Positions 28,713-37,812 of a stretch of 64,000 nt of DNA are shown piece by piece. Made by a program: the position numbers and the translations under genes. The stretch is from Paenibacillus selenitireducens (lineage in GTDB: Bacteria; Bacillota; Bacilli; Paenibacillales; Paenibacillaceae): positions 27 through 64,026 of the forward strand of contig NZ_MSZX01000007.1 in assembly GCF_002021565.1 (NCBI RefSeq). Reading direction: 5' to 3'. The notes under the pieces are model-generated. The model did not search any database and was not told the DNA's origin. It was given only the letters and a program-made list of their open reading frames with translations. Within the stretch, counting starts at the first letter, position 1. Each line of letters begins with the position of its first letter.

Positions 28713-29261
28713 TCACTCAAAATTGATGTCTGCATCGCGTAATAACGGATGTTTCGTGTCTTTATCTGATAGAATCGGTTGATCCGTTGGCCAATCAATA
28801 CCTAGCGCAGGATCATTCCATAGAATACCCCGATCATGTTCAGGGGAGTAGAGTTTATCTACTTTATAGAGAACTTCCGTATTGGGCTCTGTTGTACAGA
28901 AGCCATGGGCGAAGCCATGAGGTACAAGCAATTGACGCTTGTTTTCTGCACTCAAATGAACACCGATCCAATGGCCAAAAGTCTGTGAGTTTCTACGGAT
29001 ATCTACGACCACATCGTAGATGGAACCTGCAAGGACATAAATTAGTTTCGCCTGCGAATGTGGACTTACCTGGTAGTGTAAGCCACGAATAACGCCCTGT
29101 TCTTTTGATAAAGAATGATTATCTTGCACAAACTGATATTCAATATTATATGTTCGATATATTTTAGTGTTATATATTTCTAAAAAAAACCCTCGGTGAT
29201 CCACATGAAGAGCTGGTTCTATTATTCTTACACCTTGAAGTTTTGTATCAATTACGTTCAT
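28713..29261 (-). CDS. rfbC: dTDP-4-dehydrorhamnose 3,5-epimerase
   Basis: A 182-residue RmlC-family cupin of normal length. DHRGFFLEIYN, VIRGLHYQ and VPHGFAHGF mark the barrel and the catalytic His. It epimerises dTDP-4-keto-6-deoxyglucose before RfbD reduction. It is the first gene of the rfbCBD-glycosyltransferase operon, with GAGGTGG close to the ATG. A -10-like TATAAT lies about 90 bp upstream at 29348-29353, without a convincing -35. Confidence 0.93.
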   Translation of the reverse strand: MNVIDTKLQGVRIIEPALHVDHRGFFLEIYNTKIYRTYNIEYQFVQDNHSLSKEQGVIRGLHYQVSPHSQAKLIYVLAGSIYDVVVDIRRNSQTFGHWIGVHLSAENKRQLLVPHGFAHGFCTTEPNTEVLYKVDKLYSPEHDRGILWNDPALGIDWPTDQPILSDKDTKHPLLRDADINFE

Positions 29262-29790
29262 ATGCCACCTCTATATTTGGCTTTCCTCATAAAAAGTCCC
29301 TCTGTGGGAAGCTTGTTTTACGAATCTTATACTACTCATACCACATTATTATACATGATAAAGATCAATTATAACTTGGATAGGACTAAAAATCAGGATC
29401 AACTCCAAAATCAGCTATTATTGCATTAAAGGATCGAGAAATAAACTCCAGAAAAATTGATTTGAATCATTGATAGACTTATGTGCCTATGTTAACTAAC
29501 AGGTTAACCTAGATTGTATTATACGTGGATCGACGAATATTTCTTTATTCCTTTCTCAACATTAGACGTCTTCATAAAAAGACTATTCGCAACCAAATTG
29601 AGACTAGATCTACTATGTTCAAGCTTTTTATTGGATAAGGTAACTAGAAGACATTATCCACTCGAGAACTTACTTGAACAAAGCCTTGACAGCCATCATT
29701 AGTAGTTCACTTATAATTCAGTTCTATTACGGTAAATAATGATTGTGCAAAATACTCTTATTGCTATCTGGAAGAATAATAAATCATCAT
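29262..29790. other. Gene-poor AT-rich gap between galE and rfbC
   Basis: About 530 bp with no frame that has a ribosome binding site or recognisable protein. A 62-codon frame on the plus strand near 29514-29702 has no start signal and matches nothing I know. The rfbC promoter should be here. The gap marks the border between the AT-rich cluster core and the rfbCBD segment and could hold decayed remnants. Confidence 0.5.
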
Positions 29791-30804
29791 TTAGAACTTA
29801 GTAACCAATATATTCTTCAGAACAAAATTCCACGAATCCCTACACATCTCTTCTATGCCCTTTTCGGCAACCCAATCAAGTTCTTCTTTTGCTTTTCTAG
29901 TATCCGCATAACACTGCGCAATATCTCCTGAACGCCTTGAATGAATTTGATATGGTATTTTTCTTTCGCTAACTTTCTCAAAAGTATTCACTACATCTAA
30001 CACACTATAGCCAGTACCTGTTCCTAAATTATAGGCATTAATGCCTGTACTATTGATAACTTTTTCTAGAGCTTTTATATGGCCTTGACTCAAATCTACT
30101 ACGTGAATATAATCTCTTACACCTGTTCCATCTTTCGTATCATAATCATTTCCATAAATTTTCAAACATTCTATTTCCCCTAGCGCAACTTTTGCTATAT
30201 AAGGAAACAAATTATTTGGCACTCCATTTGGATTTTCACCAATTAAACAACTACTATGAGCTCCTGTTGGATTAAAATAACGTAGTAATGCAATACTCCA
30301 GCTATTGTCTGATAGACATAGATCATTAAGTATATTTTCCAACATTAATTTTGTGTTTCCATAAGGATTCAACGCTTTTGTTGCAAACTCTTCTTTGATT
30401 GGAACTGTATAAGGATCACCATAAACAGTAGCGGAAGAACTGAAAACAAATTTTTTAACATTAAAATCCCTCATTACTTCTAATAGTATAAGTGAACCCT
30501 CTATGTTATTACTGTAGTAATCCAATGGAATCCTAACCGACTCACCAACCGCTTTTAGACCAGCGAAATGTATTACTCCATCAATAGAATTTTCTATAAA
30601 TATCTTTTCGAGTATATCTTTATTTCTTACATCTCCCTCATAAAATACAAAATCATTATTTGTGATTTCTTTTATTTTTTCAATTACTTCTGGTTTAGAA
30701 TTCGAATAATTATCAATGACAACTATTTCATAGCCAGCTTGTAGTAATTCCACACAAGTATGACTTCCAATATAACCTGTACCACCGGTCACTAAAATCC
30801 TCAT
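29791..30804 (-). CDS. galE: UDP-glucose 4-epimerase
   Basis: A 337-residue SDR epimerase. It has GGTGYIGSH at the N-terminus, SSATVYG, catalytic NPYGNTK near residue 150 and the GalE-type RYFNPTGAH. It interconverts UDP-glucose and UDP-galactose (or the acetamido forms), giving galactose-type donors for the glycan. ATG 30804 has GGAG 7 bases upstream. The gene is strongly AT-rich in codon choice, unlike the housekeeping genes, as are its neighbours to 38.6 kb. Confidence 0.93.
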   Translation of the reverse strand: MRILVTGGTGYIGSHTCVELLQAGYEIVVIDNYSNSKPEVIEKIKEITNNDFVFYEGDVRNKDILEKIFIENSIDGVIHFAGLKAVGESVRIPLDYYSNNIEGSLILLEVMRDFNVKKFVFSSSATVYGDPYTVPIKEEFATKALNPYGNTKLMLENILNDLCLSDNSWSIALLRYFNPTGAHSSCLIGENPNGVPNNLFPYIAKVALGEIECLKIYGNDYDTKDGTGVRDYIHVVDLSQGHIKALEKVINSTGINAYNLGTGTGYSVLDVVNTFEKVSERKIPYQIHSRRSGDIAQCYADTRKAKEELDWVAEKGIEEMCRDSWNFVLKNILVTKF

Positions 30805-30838
30805 ACTCAAACTCCAATCTAATTAATTGTACTCAATC

Positions 30839-31747
30839 CTACTTAATATCTAAATACATTTGATATATACCGTCTTTTAATTTTTTCCGTGGTTCCCAAT
30901 GAAGCTCTTTTGTAATTTTTGAAATATCCAACACATTTGATTTTACATCGATACTTCTTGCTTCCATAAATCGAATTTTCGCCTGTATATTTACTACCTC
31001 AGAAATACAATTAACAATATCTAATAATGACACCCCTTGCCCCGATCCTAAATTATATAATTTGCAATCACCTTTATATTCTAACAGCATACATAATGCT
31101 TGTGTCGCATCATCAATATAAATATAATCTCTCGTAGTGGATCCATCTCCCCAAATTTGAATTTCTTCATTATTCATAATTTTACGAATAAAAATTGGGA
31201 TAACTCCCTGCCCATTTTTCCCTATTTGCCCTTTCCCATAGGGGTTGGCAAGTCTAATAATATGATAATCAAGCCCATATTCATGGTTATAATAGTATAG
31301 ATATTTTTCTATTGTAAGTTTTTGAATCCCATAAGAACATATAGGGTTCGTTGGATGCTCTTCAGGAATCAAGTTCACTTCAGTTTGGCCATAAATTGTT
31401 CCTCCAGACGATAGAAAAATAATTTTTTTCACTCCTGTCTGTACACAAGCGTCCAATAGTTGAATTGTTGAGCATACATTTGATGAAATATCATATATTT
31501 TGTTCACATTAGAGGTGGCAGGTACTGTTGTGCTAATTAAATGATATATAATATCAATTCCTTGTAAAATTGGTTTAAAATCTTCAATCTGAGTAAAATC
31601 TGCTTCAATAAATTCAATCTGAGTAAAATTAAAATCTGTTTTTTTCATTGATCTATCCATAATCTTTACATGATGCCCAAGTTGTACAAGCGTCTCACAT
31701 AAATTTGATCCTATAAATCCGGACCCACCTAATACTAATACATTCAC
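30839..31747 (-). CDS. NAD-dependent sugar-nucleotide epimerase/dehydratase
   Basis: A 302-residue extended SDR with GGSGFIGSN, SSGGTIYG and YxxxK in CSYGIQKLTIE near residue 145. It resembles the WbpP/GalE-like group of UDP-sugar 4-epimerases but is distinct from the neighbouring GalE, so a second C4-epimerised or deoxy sugar is likely. The start is GTG 31747, where the Rossmann strand begins, with AAAGG about 10 bases upstream; an ATG 29 codons earlier would add a non-homologous leader. Codons are AT-rich. Confidence 0.82.
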   Translation of the reverse strand: MNVLVLGGSGFIGSNLCETLVQLGHHVKIMDRSMKKTDFNFTQIEFIEADFTQIEDFKPILQGIDIIYHLISTTVPATSNVNKIYDISSNVCSTIQLLDACVQTGVKKIIFLSSGGTIYGQTEVNLIPEEHPTNPICSYGIQKLTIEKYLYYYNHEYGLDYHIIRLANPYGKGQIGKNGQGVIPIFIRKIMNNEEIQIWGDGSTTRDYIYIDDATQALCMLLEYKGDCKLYNLGSGQGVSLLDIVNCISEVVNIQAKIRFMEARSIDVKSNVLDISKITKELHWEPRKKLKDGIYQMYLDIK

Positions 31748-31922
31748 AGAAACACAACCTTTGCTTTTAATATTCGAATCGTCTAAATGTCTATACATAA
31801 AAAAAGAGCCATTATTAAGGTAATGACATTCCATTATCCAAAAAGGATCTTATGACTTGGAACGAGTAAAAAACGCAATTCCCCCATACAGGGGGAATTA
31901 GTTATATTAGTTATTAGTTATA

Positions 31923-34121
31923 TTACTTAAATATTCTATTCAACTTTAGCTTGAAGAATGCTCTAATAAATCGATTACCCCATCTTGAATTTGCTACTCT
32001 CATCAATTCATATTTCACAACATTATCATTCTGAATTTCTCCGACTTGTTGCTGACCAGCATGATATTCTACAGGTGGGTGTGCAAATGTGGGGTTATTC
32101 CACAAATATCCTGGACCATTGGCTACAAGTAAATTATATATTTCCAACCCATGTTCATGATATAACTTTGGATGGTGTAAAGATAATGTATCTAACAAAT
32201 AAATAAGCATGTCACGATTAAATTGTCTCGACATTGATTCTGGTCTTACTCGATATTGAACTAAAGGTTCCGGAATGCTTATTCCTGAACAACCATTTTC
32301 GCACATGGTTACCCATCCTTCAAAATCTTCTAAGCCATATTCCATAATCGAACGATTCCATCCAAAGTTGATAAAATCTTCTCTTCGCACCACTACAAAT
32401 GCTGTCAATTGATTCATACCTAATAAATATGGAAATTCCGTATTGAATGTAGGCCATATCCCTGTTCTTGCTCCAAAAAACTCAACCCAACTATACACAA
32501 ATGAAATATTATTATAAGTTTTTAATAGGTCAATTGCTTTTCCATAAAACTCTGGCTTTATAATATCATCAGCATCTAGAAAAGCTAAAAACTCTCCTTT
32601 AGCATGTGTCGCTCCCACATTTCTAGCATTAGCAAGTCCACCATTTTCAATATCAATAATACGTATTTTCGTGTTATTCTTTTTCCGTATATCATTTAGC
32701 AATTCTATAGCTTTAAGATCAGACGAGCCATCGTTAATAATAACAATTTCATAAGATTTATATGTGATATTCAAAGCACTTTCTAATGTTTCCATTAGGT
32801 AATCAGCTAAATTATAATATGGAATCACAATCGATAATAAATCTTTCTCACTATTTATACGTTGTGTAATTTCCGATTTTCGAGGTATTGACTGGCTAGT
32901 GGGGTACTTTTGACTATTTTTCTGTTGTAATGTTATTTCATACAATTGCGAGCGTTTTTGATAATTTTCATCTATATTGCATAAATTTCGAATTCGTTCG
33001 TATCCTTTTTCTCCGAGTTCTTGTAGTTCATTATTATTTTTCTGTAAAAGTTCTAGCATCTTGGACTCAAAGTCATCATCCTGATCCCAATCGAAAATGT
33101 AACCACTTCGTCCATGGACATCAACCATCTCAGCTTGTCCACCTGTACGAGATACAATAACTGGAGTTCCTGTACTCATAGCAATAATACAATTATATGG
33201 ATAGTTTTCATATAATGAAGGAATGACTGCAACTCTAGCATTCTTTAATTCATTATTTAACTGCTGGGGGGGGACTGTATCTTTAAACACAAGTTTCCCT
33301 TCCTGAACCCATCTAGCATACTTTTTCTTTAACCACTCACCCAGCATAGTCCCTCTCGGATGAAAATACGTATCTCCACCCAGCATAGTTAAAGTATAAT
33401 GGTGCCCCTGAAGCCATAATTTTTCCATTCCTTTAATTAACTGAATAACACCTTTTCTAAATTCACTTCGCCCCATATACAGAATATCGGTCCCATAAGA
33501 GCATTCTGCTTTCCATACAGGATCATCTTGAATCGAGTAAGGCAATGGTATAACATTAATTTCTTTATGCGGAGCGTATGGTTGAATTTTACTTTTCAAA
33601 AATTCACTTTGGGTCACTATTGCATCCGCAGCATTGATACAGAATTTCTCCATTTGCCCGATCCAATATGTTGGAAATTCGTATCTTGGTAATTGATTAA
33701 TTCTCGCAAGCTCGAATGTTGGCGTATGCAAATGGACTACAATTTTAGTGTTTTCGAGCCGTGGGTCTTTTAAATATTTCTTTTGTAATAAATAATACCC
33801 AATAGCGTTGTAATCCTGAACTTCAATTATATCTGGTGAGTCTTCGTCTCTATCTATCAAGTCTAATGTCTCTTCTGCATACTCAAATGCTAAGGCTGCC
33901 CAATATCCTAAGTATTGATATTGAGGGCCTTGCATATGTTGAAAACGAACTACTCGAAGATTTTTCTCAGGATACTCAATTGCATTTCCCTTCGGGTCTC
34001 TAACAATTACCGTTACTTCATGTTTTTGTCGTGCAAACATTGCGGCTACTTGTTCTATATACATAGAAATTCCACCACCAAAGTCCGGTGGATATTCACT
34101 TGTTAAATACCAAATTTTCAT
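31923..34121 (-). CDS. Two-domain glycosyltransferase: GT4 fused to GT2
   Basis: A 732-residue bifunctional protein. Residues 1-405 are a GT-B glycosyltransferase family 4 domain (SEYPPDFGGG acceptor loop, YMGRSEFRKGV, and PSLYENYPYNC for the donor site). Residues about 430-660 are a GT-A family 2 domain (LSIVIPYYN, INDGSSD, FLDADD). The C-terminus ends in a basic, aromatic helix (RFIRAFFKLKLNRIFK) that could bind the membrane. Such fusions are known as chain-building enzymes in O-antigen and S-layer glycan loci, where two linkages alternate. It follows the coiled-coil glycosyltransferase by 6 bases. Sugar specificity is unknown. Confidence 0.85.
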   Translation of the reverse strand: MKIWYLTSEYPPDFGGGISMYIEQVAAMFARQKHEVTVIVRDPKGNAIEYPEKNLRVVRFQHMQGPQYQYLGYWAALAFEYAEETLDLIDRDEDSPDIIEVQDYNAIGYYLLQKKYLKDPRLENTKIVVHLHTPTFELARINQLPRYEFPTYWIGQMEKFCINAADAIVTQSEFLKSKIQPYAPHKEINVIPLPYSIQDDPVWKAECSYGTDILYMGRSEFRKGVIQLIKGMEKLWLQGHHYTLTMLGGDTYFHPRGTMLGEWLKKKYARWVQEGKLVFKDTVPPQQLNNELKNARVAVIPSLYENYPYNCIIAMSTGTPVIVSRTGGQAEMVDVHGRSGYIFDWDQDDDFESKMLELLQKNNNELQELGEKGYERIRNLCNIDENYQKRSQLYEITLQQKNSQKYPTSQSIPRKSEITQRINSEKDLLSIVIPYYNLADYLMETLESALNITYKSYEIVIINDGSSDLKAIELLNDIRKKNNTKIRIIDIENGGLANARNVGATHAKGEFLAFLDADDIIKPEFYGKAIDLLKTYNNISFVYSWVEFFGARTGIWPTFNTEFPYLLGMNQLTAFVVVRREDFINFGWNRSIMEYGLEDFEGWVTMCENGCSGISIPEPLVQYRVRPESMSRQFNRDMLIYLLDTLSLHHPKLYHEHGLEIYNLLVANGPGYLWNNPTFAHPPVEYHAGQQQVGEIQNDNVVKYELMRVANSRWGNRFIRAFFKLKLNRIFK

Positions 34122-34127
34122 TATTAA

Positions 34128-35861
34128 TCATTTCCCTCTCATTCTTGTCAGTAATCTGCGTAATAAGAACTTCTTACTTTGCAATTGTTGATGAACCTCA
34201 TCTAACTCTATCGTTTTTCTCTCTAATTGCAATGAAATCTGTTCCAATTGTGATTGAAGGCTTGCAATTTTACTGTTCTGCCCTTCAATATCTTTATTTT
34301 TTAATGCAATAACATGCTGTGAATTGAGCCCATCCTGCAGTAACATTTCTATTTTAAGCATGCTGTTGTTTTTTTGTTCAATAACTTTCTGCCATTCATC
34401 TAGTATACGTTTATTTTCAAAATCCCTTTTTTTTATTTCTCTATTAAGAAATTCAATGGTGTGAACCCCGCCTTTCCATTCACCGAGGACCCTCTTACAC
34501 TCTTGATCTAATTTTTTAATTTCATCTATATATTCTTGATTGTTTTTAGCCAATTGCTCCCACGATGTGGTCAATCTTTGAATTTCCGAATAAAAGACTT
34601 GAACTTTATCTATATTTCTAAGTAATGCATCTTCTACTATTGATTCTGTATCCTGCTGCTTATATGTTTTATAATGCTCAATTACATCAGAGTAATATTG
34701 AATTTGCTTAGGGTACAAATTTGACGGTGAAAAGAAAGCTGCTCTCTCTTTCGACAGTTGGCTTAACCGTTTTTGCTTATCCTCGTCCTGTAAAACTTGC
34801 ACTAACTTTTCATACAAATCATACTCATCATTATTTTTAAAAGAAACCCCATATTTCCCAGCTTCAATTATTTCTATCATTGCTGTATTATCACTAACAA
34901 TTACAGGAGAGCCCATGGCCATCGCTTCCACACATACATTTCCAAACCCTTCAAATCTTGATGGAAATATACTAACTAAAGCTTTCTTATAGTAATCAAT
35001 CAAATATTCTTGTGGTATAGGGTTTTTCCACTCAAAAAACGAATGGAGAGTACTCGGTATTAATTCCATCAATTCATCTTTTACCATTCTATTACTTCTA
35101 AGATTGGCTATATCTTTTCCAACTATAATAAACTTAACTTCAGTACTGTTTTTTTGTAAATATTCAACTGCTGCTTTTACGAATAAATCTATACCTTTTC
35201 TCTCTTCCAAACGACCTACATATAACACATACTTACCACAATCTTTTAAGTTAGTATCTGCTGTAAAGTCGGTCTTTGGAGGATTTTTTATCATATTATA
35301 AACAACTTGAATATTCGATCTGTTCAATCGGTATTGAATAACATTCTTCAGAAAACCACTAATGGCGTAGATATAATCAATATGTCTTATTGTATAATCC
35401 TCTTGTTGAGTAATGATATTCGAAGGTTCTTCTAATCGATTAAAGATATTACATTCATACGTTGGTGTGTGTAACTTCATCACAAATGGGATATCGCTGA
35501 AATTACCTTTTACTTTTTTATTTAATACTGAAAAAAAAGATTCTCCAAAGTAATCTGCAAACTCAACAATGTCAATATTAACTTCCTCAACTAACCTATC
35601 CAGTGTATGAAACACACTGAGAGAATAAGCAAAGTTATACTCTAAGTATTGTGATTCTAAGCTTATATCGACCCCTAAAATAGTTATACAGGGTTCGACT
35701 TTCCTCTCTGAAAGAGCATATTCCGTTTGGTTCTCTTTTGAAGTTATGATGAATACATGATGACCATTTAGAGCTAACGACTCCGATAAGTTATGAATAT
35801 ATACACCAATACCTGCTTTTTGAAAAGGATATAGTTCTCGAGAAACCAAACAAATATTCAC
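34128..35861 (-). CDS. GT4 glycosyltransferase with long C-terminal coiled coil
   Basis: A 577-residue protein. Residues 1-400 form a GT4 GT-B fold (VSRELYPFQKAGIGV, YVGRLEERKGIDL, PSRFEGFGNVCVEAMAMG, the last giving the EX7E-type donor site). Residues about 420-560 are predicted coiled coil, with repeated patches such as ECKRVLGEW and ENKRILDEW about 40 residues apart. The last 15 residues are strongly basic and amphipathic (KKFLLRRLLTRMRGK), fit for membrane binding. It likely adds a sugar to the lipid-linked chain. The coiled coil may set distance or partner contacts. It lies between a small unknown gene and the GT4-GT2 gene, tightly packed. Confidence 0.85.
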   Translation of the reverse strand: MNICLVSRELYPFQKAGIGVYIHNLSESLALNGHHVFIITSKENQTEYALSERKVEPCITILGVDISLESQYLEYNFAYSLSVFHTLDRLVEEVNIDIVEFADYFGESFFSVLNKKVKGNFSDIPFVMKLHTPTYECNIFNRLEEPSNIITQQEDYTIRHIDYIYAISGFLKNVIQYRLNRSNIQVVYNMIKNPPKTDFTADTNLKDCGKYVLYVGRLEERKGIDLFVKAAVEYLQKNSTEVKFIIVGKDIANLRSNRMVKDELMELIPSTLHSFFEWKNPIPQEYLIDYYKKALVSIFPSRFEGFGNVCVEAMAMGSPVIVSDNTAMIEIIEAGKYGVSFKNNDEYDLYEKLVQVLQDEDKQKRLSQLSKERAAFFSPSNLYPKQIQYYSDVIEHYKTYKQQDTESIVEDALLRNIDKVQVFYSEIQRLTTSWEQLAKNNQEYIDEIKKLDQECKRVLGEWKGGVHTIEFLNREIKKRDFENKRILDEWQKVIEQKNNSMLKIEMLLQDGLNSQHVIALKNKDIEGQNSKIASLQSQLEQISLQLERKTIELDEVHQQLQSKKFLLRRLLTRMRGK

Positions 35862-35862
35862 T

Positions 35863-36252
35863 TTAATCTACTTCCTTTAAATTGATAATAATATCAATGA
35901 CTTTTTGTTTATTACTATACAAATCAACGGTTAAAAACGCAGTGCCATTTTTGATAATTTCAATATTCCCACTCCACGGATGCGATAAACACTTTAGACG
36001 AAGCTCTTCCCCGATGATCTCAAATTCAAGTTCAGCTCCGCCCTCACTTGCGATTAGACAAGTACCCATTGGAGAAATTTTCTCTGCTCGACTTAACCAT
36101 TTCTTATCTTTTTTAATTTTATGTAGATCAATACCAGTAATTTCATCTGAGGATATATGATAAATCCAAACCTCGCTCCCATTTGAACCCTTATTCTGAT
36201 CTTCTCCTACTCTTACTTTGATGATTTCCCTTTCATTGACCATTACGTTCAA
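35863..36252 (-). CDS. Unknown 129-residue protein in the polysaccharide operon
   Basis: Starts at TTG 36252 with GAGGGGG about 11 bases upstream; an ATG 3 codons in is an alternative. The product is soluble-looking, with no signal peptide or membrane span and alternating short strands (EVWIYHISS, LELKCL-like patterns, WSGNIEIIKNG, AFLTVDLYS), suggesting a small beta-rich domain. It ends one base before the coiled-coil glycosyltransferase gene, so it should be translated with it. I do not recognise the family. A role in sugar recognition or as a partner of the glycosyltransferases is a guess from position. Confidence 0.65.
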   Translation of the reverse strand: MNVMVNEREIIKVRVGEDQNKGSNGSEVWIYHISSDEITGIDLHKIKKDKKWLSRAEKISPMGTCLIASEGGAELEFEIIGEELRLKCLSHPWSGNIEIIKNGTAFLTVDLYSNKQKVIDIIINLKEVD

Positions 36253-36456
36253 AATTCTATTCGCCCCCTCAGCAATGATTTAATGCGACTTTACATTACA
36301 ATAGATCATAAATTAAAATCACTCACTATGTTTACCCTTCCTATCCACATAGAAGTCACCTCAGATCTATTTTTCACCAAAAACATATTATAGAAACAAA
36401 ATAAGACTCTGGATCGCAGTAACACTTAAAAATCTATCTTTCTATGGTACAAATTA
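36253..36456. other. Short AT-rich intergenic between wzt and the glycosyltransferase genes
   Basis: A perfect TATAAT on the minus strand (36387-36392) could start the downstream unit, but no good -35 is visible. No terminator is seen after wzt. Confidence 0.35.
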
Positions 36457-37800
36457 TTATTTGATGATCGTATAGTTTATATCGTAATTTTGGTAATACA
36501 TATACCAGACAGGACGTTTGGGATTATAGACACTTTTAAAGGTATACGCCAAATCTATATGATCTAGAATTGCTTGGTCCGCTATATTACGAGTGTCATT
36601 AATTGATATGCCTACACTAAAAGCCATATCGTGTTTCAATAAATTAGGAGATTTAAATGATACGATTATCTTCTCTCCTTTTTTTATTACTGGGAATTTC
36701 AGATCTTCCTCAAATGTTGTTGTTCCTGTAACGTCGATTCCATTCTTATCCCTTATTCGAATACAACAATTTAGATTTTTTATTTCTTTATTGGATTGGA
36801 GTTCAATCTCAATATTCATAATTTCTCCATAATTAAAATGATCCGACTCTTCGCCTTGTTCATTCTTCATAGTCACGTTTCTGATACGAACATCTCCAGT
36901 GCCATAACGCATATGCTCATAGTTCTTAGAATGCCCTTCATCTTCAACAATCACATCATTTCCAACAGATTCAACTTCAACCAATTCGTCGTCTGTGGTT
37001 TGATCCATCCGTGTGGAAATCATTTGATTGATTGAGCTGATATCTCCCGCTTCAGCAGTATAAATCTTTTTACGCGTATCCATCAAATATAAATCAGTAA
37101 CTTCGACTGAGCTTCCATCAGATTTTATATTTCCTTGTTCAAGGTAGATGCATCGGCTACACAGACTTTTCACAGCAAAAGTATCATGGCTAACAAAAAG
37201 AACAGTGACTCCCTGATCTATCAATTCTTTCATTTTATTCATGCATTTATGTTGAAAACCCATGTCACCAACAGATAATGCCTCATCAACAATTAATAAA
37301 TCGGGATTAATATTAATTGCAACAGAAAAAGCTAGTCTTGCATACATACCGCTCGAATATGTTTTTACAGCTTGATGAATGAATTCTCCTAAATCAGCAA
37401 ATTCTATAATTTCATCTAGCTTCAATTCCATTTCTTTTCTTGTAATCCCCATAATCATTCCGTATGAAAAAATGTTCTCAATCCCAGAATATTCAGGATT
37501 AAAACCTGAGCCTAGCTCCAATATAGCTGAGACTCGCCCAAATACTTCAACATTCCCCGTATTAGGTTGGACAATTCCCGTTATAATCTTCAATAATGTG
37601 GATTTTCCAGAACCATTTTTACCAATAATACCAACATTTTCACCTTTAGAGATTGTAAAACTAATATCAGTAAGTGCATGAAACTCTTTATGATAGGTTT
37701 TATTGTGAAAGTTCAGTGCTTCCTTTAAACGATCTGTAGGCTGATTGTACATCTTATACAATTTAGATACATTACTTACCTTTATTATTTCATTTCCCAT
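36457..37800 (-). CDS. wzt: Polysaccharide ABC exporter ATPase with C-terminal recognition domain (Wzt)
   Basis: A 447-residue protein. Residues 1-240 are an ABC ATPase of the TagH/Wzt group (Walker A GKNGSGKST, signature TYSSGMYARL, LLIVDEALSVGD). Residues about 290-445 form a Wzt C-terminal beta-sandwich domain (GDVRIRNVTM, FNYGEIMNIEIEL). In O-polysaccharide exporters that domain binds the non-reducing end of the finished chain. ATG 37800 is used, with GGTGG 5 bases upstream. It follows the permease gene by 12 bases. It powers export of the lipid-linked glycan. Confidence 0.92.
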   Translation of the reverse strand: MGNEIIKVSNVSKLYKMYNQPTDRLKEALNFHNKTYHKEFHALTDISFTISKGENVGIIGKNGSGKSTLLKIITGIVQPNTGNVEVFGRVSAILELGSGFNPEYSGIENIFSYGMIMGITRKEMELKLDEIIEFADLGEFIHQAVKTYSSGMYARLAFSVAININPDLLIVDEALSVGDMGFQHKCMNKMKELIDQGVTVLFVSHDTFAVKSLCSRCIYLEQGNIKSDGSSVEVTDLYLMDTRKKIYTAEAGDISSINQMISTRMDQTTDDELVEVESVGNDVIVEDEGHSKNYEHMRYGTGDVRIRNVTMKNEQGEESDHFNYGEIMNIEIELQSNKEIKNLNCCIRIRDKNGIDVTGTTTFEEDLKFPVIKKGEKIIVSFKSPNLLKHDMAFSVGISINDTRNIADQAILDHIDLAYTFKSVYNPKRPVWYMYYQNYDINYTIIK

Positions 37801-37812
37801 ACATTCCACCCT

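Noticed and set aside
29514-29702. 62-codon plus-strand frame in the galE-rfbC gap
   Set aside because: No ribosome binding site, no recognised motif and located in AT-rich DNA where such frames are common.
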